The translations under genes were made by a program, and so were the position numbers. The notes below the pieces were generated by a model that saw only the letters and a list, made by a program, of their open reading frames with translations, did no database searches and had not been told where the DNA came from. A DNA stretch of 23,676 nt from CAYHWW01 sp964360145 (GTDB lineage Bacteria > Bdellovibrionota > UBA1018 > CAYHWW01): contig CAYHWW010000037.1 of NCBI GenBank assembly GCA_964360145.1, forward strand, positions 1-23,676. The letters run 5' to 3'. This document shows, one piece after another, positions 7,701 to 14,163 of this stretch. Within the stretch, counting starts at the first letter, position 1. Each line of letters opens with the position of its first letter.

Positions 7701-8087
7701 TTCATACATCCAACGAGTGGCGCCGCCATTGGTGCGCGCACCCTCGGTGATGCGCAGGCATGGCGCTTGGTATGTGCCGCCGCCGGCCATGAGCTCTTGC
7801 TTGAATACCGCATTTTTTCCGATGTCCCGGCGGGCAATGGGCAGGGCCAGGCGTTTCATCTCGCGGCGCACCTTGATGCAAAAGGGGCAGCCCTCCAAAT
7901 CATAGAGCACGAGGTCCTGGCAGGCGGCATTCACCTTGGCCTGGGCAGCGGGATCCCGGGTGAGGGACGTGGGGGAAGTGACGCGGTCAGCGAAGAGCAG
8001 GACTTTACCGAGGGCGTTGCGGGCGAGATTGAGCATGGGGGCAGCATTGCCGTTGTCCGCCCCGTCGTCAAGGCGCGATGACGCCAT
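7656..8087 (-). CDS. Glutaredoxin / GST N-terminal-like CPFC protein
   Basis: Up to 143 residues. A thioredoxin-fold domain begins at about residue 58 (LVLYDLEGCPFCIKVRREM) with a CPFC redox pair at Cys67 and Cys70, then ARRDIGKN, a GGGTYQAPCLRI segment holding the cis-Pro, and a final WMYESDEINAYL helix. This is the pattern of short GST-N/glutaredoxin-like proteins preceded by a membrane-proximal helix (LNLARNALGKVLLFADRV). The start at 8087 overlaps the AEC gene by 20 bases; the Met at 8036 fits the family length better, and neither has a good ribosome site. It is the last gene of the MFS-AEC-CPFC operon and overlaps the convergent transporter gene. It likely acts in glutathione-linked thiol chemistry. 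Confidence 0.8.
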   Translation of the reverse strand: MASSRLDDGADNGNAAPMLNLARNALGKVLLFADRVTSPTSLTRDPAAQAKVNAACQDLVLYDLEGCPFCIKVRREMKRLALPIARRDIGKNAVFKQELMAGGGTYQAPCLRITEGARTNGGATRWMYESDEINAYLKSRFSP

Positions 8088-9045
8088 GCCACCATGGCAC
8101 GGTGACCACGCTCAGTACGGTGGTGAGCGCCACCATGCGTGCGGCGGTGCGGTGATCCAATCCCACGGTCTCGGCGATCATGGCGGTGACCACCATGGTG
8201 GGCATGGCCCCCTCCAGGGCCACGGCGTGATGCTCCGTGGCTGTGAGTACATGAGGTGCGATGTGGCGGGCGAAGCCGAGCAACCCCAGGGTGACAAGAG
8301 GAGTGAAAAAAAGCTTCAGCGCCGCCGCTGGCGCCAATACGACGAGTCCACCCCAATGCCGACGGGTGGCGGGCAGTTCGAGGGCCAGGCCCACGGAGAA
8401 TACAATGAGGGGGATGACCGCCTGGCTCATGAGTCCCAAGGTGTGGTCCACCGCCGCGGGTACCGGTAAGTGCCATATCTGAGCGAGCAGCCCCGCACCC
8501 ACCGCCCAAAACGGCGGCATGCGCAGCACCGCGCGCAGGGGGTCCCAGCGCCGCCGGACCACTGAGGTGCCACCGTCGCCGAACCACGCCCCCAGCGCCG
8601 GGCCACAGGCGTAGACCAGGGGTCCTAAACAAAAAGGATCGTGAAGGAGCACGATCTTCGGGGCCACATCACCGAAGTAGGCTGTGAGCAGCGGCAACCC
8701 CAGAAACGTGATGTTGCCAAATGCCGCGCAGAATACCAGCGCACCCAGCGTTGGCTTTGGGAGTTTAAGCCCCGTGATCTTTTGCCACGCGGCATACACG
8801 GCGAGGGCGGCGATGAAACTGAGGAGCAAGCTGCCCAGGGCCACCAGGGGCACCAGCACAAATGCACCGTCCAGGGCCGTGCGTCTCATCGCTTGGAACA
8901 TGAGCGCGGGCATCAGTACGGAGATCACCACGGCGTTGAGGGTGCGCCGGGTTTCAACAGGCCCCGGAAGCCCGGGCATGCGGCGACACGCCCAGCCCAG
9001 GGCGAGGAGGAGGATCAGCGGTAAGGCGGGCGCGCTAGAGCTCAC
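8068..9045 (-). CDS. AEC family (auxin-efflux-carrier-like) permease
   Basis: 325-residue membrane permease with about ten hydrophobic helices. It carries the AEC pattern: an early NAVVISVLMPALMFQAM segment, AFGNITFLGLPLLTAYFG with the conserved Asn/Pro-containing broken helix, a duplicated second half (SQAVIPLIVFSVGLALELP) and a final ALTTVLSVVTVPWW helix. The start is GTG 9045, which forms a GTGA overlap with the stop of the upstream MFS gene and has AGGCGG 5 bases upstream. The frame stays open to 9612, but that extension is an out-of-frame shadow of the MFS gene. AEC proteins export or exchange small organic acids and similar anions; the substrate here is unknown. Confidence 0.85.
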   Translation of the reverse strand: MSSSAPALPLILLLALGWACRRMPGLPGPVETRRTLNAVVISVLMPALMFQAMRRTALDGAFVLVPLVALGSLLLSFIAALAVYAAWQKITGLKLPKPTLGALVFCAAFGNITFLGLPLLTAYFGDVAPKIVLLHDPFCLGPLVYACGPALGAWFGDGGTSVVRRRWDPLRAVLRMPPFWAVGAGLLAQIWHLPVPAAVDHTLGLMSQAVIPLIVFSVGLALELPATRRHWGGLVVLAPAAALKLFFTPLVTLGLLGFARHIAPHVLTATEHHAVALEGAMPTMVVTAMIAETVGLDHRTAARMVALTTVLSVVTVPWWHGVIAP

Positions 9046-10223
9046 ATGCCCGCCTTTTTGAAGTGCTTCGTGAGCTGAAGGCCCACCCAGCTGCCGTAGG
9101 CGAGGAGAGCCACAGCCACTGCGATGCACACGGGCAGTGTATTTTTTCCGTGGACCATGAGGGGGAATACCAGGGCGGCGCCCGCGATCTTCGTCACTTG
9201 CTGGAGGAAAATGGCGGAGCTGTACACCGTGCCTCGGCGGCGTGTGGCGGGCGTGACTTGAATCAGTGAATAGGTGGCAAGCGACATAAAGATGACTTCC
9301 CCCAGGGAGTAGCAGAAGGCACCGGCGTAGATGCCCACCGCACTGGGCGGCAGGCCGAAGAGCAGCGTGAGGCCCAAGCCCACGAGGCCCAGGCCCAAGG
9401 GGAATGAGAGCGACGTGTTTTTGATGGTCTTCGCGGCGGGGATCGCGAGCGTCGCGCAGAGAGTCACGTTGATGAGCATCATTTTGGAGAAAACCGCCAA
9501 GCCCTCTTCCCCGAACAGCAGGCGGCAACGGGCGGCGGTGCCCGTGAACACCATTTCCACCACGAAGGTGTAGGCGGCGATGGCGGTGGCATTCATGATG
9601 AAGAGGCGCCACGAGCCGAGATCCGCATCTCCTTGGCCGGGGCGCGGCTGGCCTTTGCGCTCGGTAGCCTCAAGGGCGGCGTCCGTGGGAATCATGCGGG
9701 CGCTGAAGAGGACTGCGAGCAGGGAGGTCACCGCATCCACGATCATCAGAGCGCTGATGCCGAGGCTCGAGAGCAGCCAACCCAGGCTGAAGCTCGCGAT
9801 CATCCCCGCGTTGTTCGCGGTGCGCAACCAGCCGATGGCTTCTTGTTGGTGATGACGCGCATTATTGCTGGACACCAAAAGTCGCGACACGCCGGGGTAC
9901 ATGGCTTGCCCCAGGGCACAGATGCAGGCGCCGAGGATGATGAGGTTCAAGGAGCGAAAGGCTGGGATGGCCCCCATGCCCAGGGCGGCGAGCAGAAAGG
10001 AAAGGAGTAATGTGCGTTTCATCCCCAGGCGGTCGCAGCACAGGCCGCCCAAGAGCGTGCCCCCCAGCGTACTGGCTTTGACGAAAGTCATCATGAGGGA
10101 GGAGTGGCCCGCGCTCAGCTGGTGTTCCACGAGGATCATGGGCACGAGGCTCAGGCCGATGGTGCCCGTCTTGTTGATGAAGGATGTGGAGATGAGGGGC
10201 AGGCTGCGGCGGAAGGTGTTCAT
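9042..10223 (-). CDS. MFS transporter
   Basis: 393-residue, 12-helix major facilitator permease. The loop between helices 2 and 3 carries GGLCCDRLGMKRTLLLSF, the conserved G-x3-DR-G-x-R/K-R motif. A long charged central loop (TERKGQPRPGQGDADLGSW, about residues 187-205) separates the two six-helix halves, and the protein ends in KHFKKAGM. ATG 10223 is 15 bases after the stop of the ATPase gene, with a weak GGA at a usable distance. It overlaps the AEC gene by four bases, so both permeases are made from one message. Direction and substrate cannot be deduced; efflux would be typical for this group. Confidence 0.85.
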   Translation of the reverse strand: MNTFRRSLPLISTSFINKTGTIGLSLVPMILVEHQLSAGHSSLMMTFVKASTLGGTLLGGLCCDRLGMKRTLLLSFLLAALGMGAIPAFRSLNLIILGACICALGQAMYPGVSRLLVSSNNARHHQQEAIGWLRTANNAGMIASFSLGWLLSSLGISALMIVDAVTSLLAVLFSARMIPTDAALEATERKGQPRPGQGDADLGSWRLFIMNATAIAAYTFVVEMVFTGTAARCRLLFGEEGLAVFSKMMLINVTLCATLAIPAAKTIKNTSLSFPLGLGLVGLGLTLLFGLPPSAVGIYAGAFCYSLGEVIFMSLATYSLIQVTPATRRRGTVYSSAIFLQQVTKIAGAALVFPLMVHGKNTLPVCIAVAVALLAYGSWVGLQLTKHFKKAGM

Positions 10224-10238
10224 GATAATCGTCCAGAC

Positions 10239-11399
10239 TCAAAGCCCCAGCGCTTCAATGCCCTTGCTCCAGTGAAGGCAGTCAACGCCTTCGATTCTCT
10301 TCTCGTGTGGGTCCTGGGACAAACAGAATGATTGCTGTTTATCAAAATCCTTAGCTAACCGAGCAAGCTTGGCGGGGGCTTGGGGGTCGATGCGTTCCGC
10401 TGATTTGATTTCGATGAGGGCTTTTGGCATCCCCGGCCGATCGATGATAAGGTCGATCTCCGCGCCGTCTTTCGTCTGCAGATAACTGAAGGCCCAGTGC
10501 TTGCGCTGGTAACTCGCAAGACGAATGATCTCCGTGATGAGCCAGTGTTCGAAATGAACCCCATATGAAAATGTCTGGGGCGTCACGGGCAGATCCAATG
10601 TGCGCTCCAGGGCGCGCTTGACGCCTACGTCAAAAAAATAAAACTTCGGGGCCTGGCGCTGGCGTTTTCTCACGGATTCGTGGAACGGTGAAAGATGGAA
10701 GCCGAGTAAGGTATCCTCCAGGATCTCGAAGTAAGACTTCACGGAAACCGGATCGCTTCCGATGTCGCGGGCGATCTTAGAGTAATTCACGATTGTCCCC
10801 GAGGCCTGGGCCGCCACTTCGAGAAACAGGCGAAAGGGTTGGAGCTTGCGCACCAGTTGTTCCGCGATGACTTCCTCGCGCAGATAGGTCAGGGCGTAGG
10901 CGTCAAGGTATTCGATACGATCTTGTGCTGACGTAAATTGATAATACTTAGGAAGGGTGCCCCAGCTCAGGGCGTCATTCAGTTTGAAGTCATCGCCGAG
11001 CTCCCTGTGAGTGAGGGGGTACAGGTTATAGACAAAGGCCCGGCCGGCCAGCAGGTTGGCTCCACCGTGCTTCAGCTTGCGGCTGCTAGACCCCGTGAGG
11101 GCAAAGAGAAGGCCCTTATCTTCGATGGCAGAATGGACGATGTCGAGAAGGGCTGGCACTTTTTGAACTTCGTCGATGACAACCCAGCTACCCTTGGGGC
11201 GCATCTCAAGGCGTGAGAGCAGTGAGCTGGGGTCTCTCGCAAACTCTGCTCCTTCTTTGGGGTTTAAAAGATCGATCCACAGCACGTCCTGCTTTTGAGC
11301 GAGAAAAGAGTGTCCTAAAAAGGTTGTTTTGCCTGTTCCACGGGCTCCGAACAGAAAAAAACTGTTTAACTCTGATGGGTTAAGTGACCTGGTATACAT
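10239..11399 (-). CDS. AAA_14-DUF4143 ATPase (copy 1)
   Basis: 386-residue P-loop ATPase. Walker A GARGTGKT is at residues 18-25, Walker B WVVIDEVQKVP with acidic pair Asp76-Glu77, and sensor-like ALTGSSSRKLK at about 100-110. A DUF4143 part with a winged-helix-like segment (YSKIARDIGSDPVSVKSYF) follows, and the C-terminus has a PD-(D/E)xK-like core GAEIDLIIDRPGMPKALIEIK. This family (AAA_14 plus DUF4143) is widespread in prokaryotes with poorly defined function, possibly nucleic-acid or toxin-linked. Only 17 residues precede the P-loop, so the start must be at or very near 11399. No Shine-Dalgarno is present and a good promoter lies directly upstream. Base composition is more AT-rich than the permease genes downstream. 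It is homologous to the ATPase at 12094-13260. Confidence 0.88.
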   Translation of the reverse strand: MYTRSLNPSELNSFFLFGARGTGKTTFLGHSFLAQKQDVLWIDLLNPKEGAEFARDPSSLLSRLEMRPKGSWVVIDEVQKVPALLDIVHSAIEDKGLLFALTGSSSRKLKHGGANLLAGRAFVYNLYPLTHRELGDDFKLNDALSWGTLPKYYQFTSAQDRIEYLDAYALTYLREEVIAEQLVRKLQPFRLFLEVAAQASGTIVNYSKIARDIGSDPVSVKSYFEILEDTLLGFHLSPFHESVRKRQRQAPKFYFFDVGVKRALERTLDLPVTPQTFSYGVHFEHWLITEIIRLASYQRKHWAFSYLQTKDGAEIDLIIDRPGMPKALIEIKSAERIDPQAPAKLARLAKDFDKQQSFCLSQDPHEKRIEGVDCLHWSKGIEALGL

Positions 11400-11436
11400 G
11401 ATTTAAAATTGTACGCCGTATTTAAATCATGATCAA
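11398..11436 (-). promoter_or_regulatory. Leaderless-type promoter with inverted repeat around the -10 box (ATPase copy 1)
   Basis: On the minus strand, TTGATC (11436-11431) and TACAAT (11413-11408) are 17 bases apart. Start of transcription is expected at about 11401, two bases before the ATG at 11399. A perfect 10-bp inverted repeat, ATGATTTAAA / TTTAAATCAT (11430-11421 and 11407-11398), brackets the -10 box and runs into the start codon. It could be a repressor site for autoregulation. Seen directly; activity is inferred. Confidence 0.6.
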
Positions 11437-11449
11437 TGATCAACTGATC

Positions 11450-11998
11450 TCACTGTATTCTTAGACCGCGGAGCACTGAATCTGGGGCGATGCCCAGATT
11501 TCGGGGGCGATGCACCTGTGAGGACGGAGCCACGTACCAAACGCAGCGGTGGCTGAGGGGCCGTTCAAACTCAGTGACCTGGGGGCAGGGGCGTGCGGTA
11601 AGAGCTGCAATCCACTCCGCCACGGGAGCGGGGCCGGGCAACAGGGCGGGGTCAAGCACAAGCAGTACGCCGTTTTGACCTCTGACAGCGGGTGCCACAT
11701 GATAGCGCCAGGTTAAGAGCCACTCGGGGTCTGTGGGGTCGGGGAGCACTCGCAAGCCCCGAGGGTCTTCGGCGAAGACTTTTACAGAGTCAATGTCGAG
11801 GCGATCAAGTTCGACGGTCATGAGCCGGGCCCGTTCAAAACAGCCGGACTGCGCATGGTTCCAGTTTACGCCGGGCAGGTTGGCAAAACGGTTGTAGAGC
11901 ATTGCAGCTTCGGTGACGGCCACGCGAGGACGCTGGGCGCCGATTGCGAAAGCACTGCAGGGGATGAGGGATAGAAGTAGGAAGAGCACAGGTCTCAT
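11450..11998 (-). CDS. Secreted protein-glutaminase-like (Cys-His-Asp) protein
   Basis: 182-residue exported protein. The signal peptide MRPVLFLLLSLIPCSAFA is probably cut after Ala18. The mature domain has SGCFERARLM (Cys53, followed by the helix that carries the nucleophile in this fold), VKVF (a beta strand), TWRYHVAPAV (His100) and VLLVLDPALL (Asp116), then a Pro-rich segment and a C-terminal PCPQVTEF. The order Cys-His-Asp with the RA-x-M and LDP signatures is that of protein-glutamine glutaminases (PF18626-type), which deamidate Gln side chains in target proteins. If true it would act outside the cell, perhaps on prey or host proteins. It lies between two divergent AAA_14-DUF4143 ATPases. 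Family placement rests on motifs only; other papain-like fold hydrolases remain possible. Confidence 0.68.
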   Translation of the reverse strand: MRPVLFLLLSLIPCSAFAIGAQRPRVAVTEAAMLYNRFANLPGVNWNHAQSGCFERARLMTVELDRLDIDSVKVFAEDPRGLRVLPDPTDPEWLLTWRYHVAPAVRGQNGVLLVLDPALLPGPAPVAEWIAALTARPCPQVTEFERPLSHRCVWYVAPSSQVHRPRNLGIAPDSVLRGLRIQ

Positions 11999-12004
11999 TG
12001 GCGC

Positions 12005-12013
12005 CTTATATCA
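12005..12013 (-). promoter_or_regulatory. Extended -10 promoter of the glutaminase-like gene
   Basis: The minus strand reads TGATATAAG, an extended -10 (TGn followed by TATAAG, five of six). The expected start of transcription, 7 bases on, is 11998, exactly the A of the ATG. A TTGCGA lies 20 bases upstream as a poor -35. The AAGG inside the box could instead act as a ribosome site if a longer transcript exists. Confidence 0.45.
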
Positions 12014-12057
12014 CGCCTTGTCATTTGCGCTCGCAAGGCTTAATCGCCTGTTCTTGT

Positions 12058-12086
12058 TTGACTGGATCATAAATAAAAGTTATATT
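12058..12086 (+). promoter_or_regulatory. Leaderless-type promoter of ATPase copy 2
   Basis: TTGACT (12058-12063) and TATATT (12081-12086) are 17 bases apart, each five of six to consensus. The predicted start of transcription is about 12093, one base before the ATG at 12094. No Shine-Dalgarno lies upstream of that ATG, and the P-loop position forbids a later start, so a leaderless message is likely. Confidence 0.65.
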
Positions 12087-12109
12087 TTCATTTATGCGCA
12101 TAAATAAAG
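12068..12109. repeat. Operator-like palindromes at the start of ATPase copy 2
   Basis: CATAAAT (12068-12074) and ATTTATG (12090-12096) form an inverted repeat that brackets the -10 box and includes the start codon. A perfect 14-bp palindrome TTTATGCGCATAAA (12091-12104) is centred just after the ATG. CATAAATAAA occurs twice in direct orientation (12068 and 12099, 31 bases apart, about three helical turns). A further 8-bp inverted repeat TTAAACGT / ACGTTTAA lies at 12130-12148 inside the gene. These look like binding sites for a dimeric regulator. Confidence 0.5.
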
Positions 12110-13260
12110 GTTCTGATTTCCAAAGAGAATTAAACGTCTTACGTTTAAAAAGTTCCGTTTTTCTACTCGGCCCTAGAATGACCGGAAAGACGACCCTTCT
12201 TGAGTCCGTGGCCGCGCATCATCGGGTTGATCTCTTGGATCTCCAAGCAGAGACACGATATCGAACCCAACCAGAAATTCTTTGGGAGGAGTTGAACAAG
12301 CTCAAGCCAAACTCCACCGTAATCATCGATGAAATTCAGAAAATTCCGGAGCTTCTCGATACGGTTCAGCGTGGCATCGATAAACTTAAACTGCGCTTCA
12401 TACTCTCGGGCTCTAGCGCGAGAAAGCTCAAGAGAAGTGGGGCTAATCTTTTAGGGGGGAGGGCCATCGATTTGCGGATATTTCCTCTCACGTTGCAGGA
12501 AATCAATGGCCGCCTGGAACTCAAAGAAGTGTTGCGTTGGGGTTCTTTGCCTCGGATCGCGACTCTTCTTGAAACGAGCGATGTGGCAGAAGTGGTCGCA
12601 ATATTGAGGACATATCAATCGCTTTACATTCAGCAAGAGATTCAAATTGAAGCTCTTGTGAGAAACCTCACTGCGTTCCAGAGATTTCTTCAAATCGCTG
12701 CCGCTTGCCACGGTCAAATTATTGAATACTCCACCATTGCTCGTGATTGCGGGGTTTCGGCCCCAACGGTTAAAGAATATTTTCAGATTCTAGAAGACTC
12801 ATTGGTGGCTAATCTTCTCTGGCCCTATGACCGCAGTGAGCGCAAGAAAGCTAGACCCAAATTCTATTTCTTTGATAATGGGGTTGTGCGTGCGATTCAA
12901 GGCCGACTGACTGCTGATCCTAGCCCCGAGGAGTTGGGCCATCTTTTTGAGGGCTGGTTTGTGCAAGAGGCGCGACGTATTTTGCATTATCATGGCAAAG
13001 AACATGAGCTCGCCCTGTGGCGAAAAGACCGGCATGAAATCGATTTGCTTTTCACGAGGTCGGGCAAACCCGTGCTCGCAATGGAAATCAAATCAGGCCA
13101 ACACATCCGTAAAGAACCAAGTGAAGATGCTTTCAAGGCGATTTTCCCCAAGGTGCCCCTGCTGATTGTGTCATTGAAAGACCGGCACAATCGAAAAACC
13201 GAAGAGGGCCGGGAGATTCTCAGCGTCTCATCCGCCCTTGAGATGATCAAGGGGCTCTAA
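12094..13260 (+). CDS. AAA_14-DUF4143 ATPase (copy 2)
   Basis: 388 residues, homologous over its full length to the ATPase at 10239-11399 (shared ANLL-GRA, PLT, YFFD-GV and EIKS blocks). Walker A GPRMTGKT is at residues 26-33, Walker B TVIIDEIQKIP follows near 75-85, and sensor-like ILSGSSARKLK comes next. A winged-helix-like YSTIARDCGVSAPTVKEYF precedes the C-terminal PD-(D/E)xK-like core HEIDLLFTRSGKPVLAMEIK. It is transcribed divergently from the glutaminase-like gene, with 95 bases between start codons. Base composition is clearly more AT-rich than the flanking chromosome, which suits horizontal acquisition. No terminator follows before the convergent operon at 13310. Biological role is unknown. 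Confidence 0.88.
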   Translation: MRINKGSDFQRELNVLRLKSSVFLLGPRMTGKTTLLESVAAHHRVDLLDLQAETRYRTQPEILWEELNKLKPNSTVIIDEIQKIPELLDTVQRGIDKLKLRFILSGSSARKLKRSGANLLGGRAIDLRIFPLTLQEINGRLELKEVLRWGSLPRIATLLETSDVAEVVAILRTYQSLYIQQEIQIEALVRNLTAFQRFLQIAAACHGQIIEYSTIARDCGVSAPTVKEYFQILEDSLVANLLWPYDRSERKKARPKFYFFDNGVVRAIQGRLTADPSPEELGHLFEGWFVQEARRILHYHGKEHELALWRKDRHEIDLLFTRSGKPVLAMEIKSGQHIRKEPSEDAFKAIFPKVPLLIVSLKDRHNRKTEEGREILSVSSALEMIKGL

Positions 13261-13309
13261 ACGCAATGTTATCCATCTCTACTTTGCATTTATTTTGACG
13301 AATTGAGCA

Positions 13310-14161
13310 TCAGTCCCCGTGCACGGCCCGCACCCAGGGCGCGATGTTTCCGCCCAGGGCGCGGATGGTGAGCTCGATGCGCGTGAATAGGGCGGGCACG
13401 GTGCCGCCCCTCGCACGTACTACGGCGAGGTAATTGAGTGTCTGCCGCCAGGCCGCGGTTTCTTCGGCTACCTTGTCGGCGTTCAGGCCATCGCTTAAGT
13501 GCGCTAGTTCGTGGAATAAGAAAATCTCTAGCTCCAGGGGCTCATAATCCAAGGGACGCAGGGCCACGCGGCGATCGGCGAAATGTACGGCCGCCGGAGT
13601 GCTTTCGGGCATGGTCGTATCCCAATCCGCGCCCCAGGATTCGAGAGAGAAACGAAGCGTGTTGAACCGCTCCCACGGCGTGCCGATGAGGCGCTGTTGC
13701 AGGCGCGCCCATAATTTTTGTAAATAAAGCGGCTCTAGTGGACGCAGCTCTTCGCGCAACCGCCAACGATCAGCGGCAGAGGCCCGCGGTGCCATGAGGT
13801 TCATGATCTCTTCGTGGGCACCGTCGATATCGCCCTCTGCGATGAGGTGGTTCAAGCGCTTTAAGAAAAATGCGCCAAGCGCGCGTCGCACTCGTGCGGC
13901 ACTTTCGCGGCAGCTGTAGTGCCGAGATGTGGTGGCGATAGTTTCTAATGCCATGGCGTCTGTGGCGAAAACTAGGTCGATGGGGTTTTCTGCTGACAAC
14001 GCGCTCACGCGCCCCACCGGAAATCGCACCGCATCAGCGACGATGGCATCACAGCTTTGACTGTACGCGAGGTTCGCTGTGGCCGCGAAAAACGCGGGCA
14101 GGGCGAGGGCCATAAAGACCCTCGCCCTGCTTTTTTCAGCGCTGTTCTGCAAACCTGTCAT
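13310..14161 (-). CDS. Secreted HExxH putative zinc metallopeptidase
   Basis: 283-residue exported protein. A long basic n-region (EKSRARVF) leads into the hydrophobic MALALPAFFAATANLAYSQS, with cleavage near residue 35. The C-terminal part carries FLFHELAHLSDGL with the zinc motif His217-Glu218-x-x-His221, and a downstream VAEETAAWRQ helix (Glu233/Glu234) that could supply a third ligand, as in gluzincins. The preceding region is helical and charged. ATG 14161 has AGGA 7 bases upstream and begins 2 bases after the previous stop, so it is coupled to that gene as the last of the TIGR02147-led operon. I do not recognise the family beyond the motif, so proteolytic activity is inferred. A plus-strand terminator lies inside codons 11-22. 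Confidence 0.75.
   Translation of the reverse strand: MTGLQNSAEKSRARVFMALALPAFFAATANLAYSQSCDAIVADAVRFPVGRVSALSAENPIDLVFATDAMALETIATTSRHYSCRESAARVRRALGAFFLKRLNHLIAEGDIDGAHEEIMNLMAPRASAADRWRLREELRPLEPLYLQKLWARLQQRLIGTPWERFNTLRFSLESWGADWDTTMPESTPAAVHFADRRVALRPLDYEPLELEIFLFHELAHLSDGLNADKVAEETAAWRQTLNYLAVVRARGGTVPALFTRIELTIRALGGNIAPWVRAVHGD
14098..14136 (+). terminator. Rho-independent terminator embedded antisense in a signal-peptide coding region
   Basis: Perfect 12-bp stem GCAGGGCGAGGG / CCCTCGCCCTGC (14098-14109 and 14119-14130), 9-base loop, followed directly by TTTTTT (14131-14136). This is a textbook plus-strand terminator although it lies within the minus-strand gene 13310-14161. The nearest upstream plus-strand gene is the ATPase ending at 13260. 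On the minus strand the hairpin is followed 5 bases later by TTTTT, so it might also attenuate sense transcription. Confidence 0.72.
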
Positions 14162-14163
14162 TA

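Noticed and set aside
7931..8632. Minus-strand 233-codon frame
   Set aside because: Gly/His/Arg-rich shadow of the AEC permease gene with no recognisable domain.
9046..9612. Extended open frame ahead of the AEC permease
   Set aside because: The added residues are His/Arg/Pro-rich and out of frame with the well-supported MFS gene; the GTGA overlap at 9045 explains the true start.
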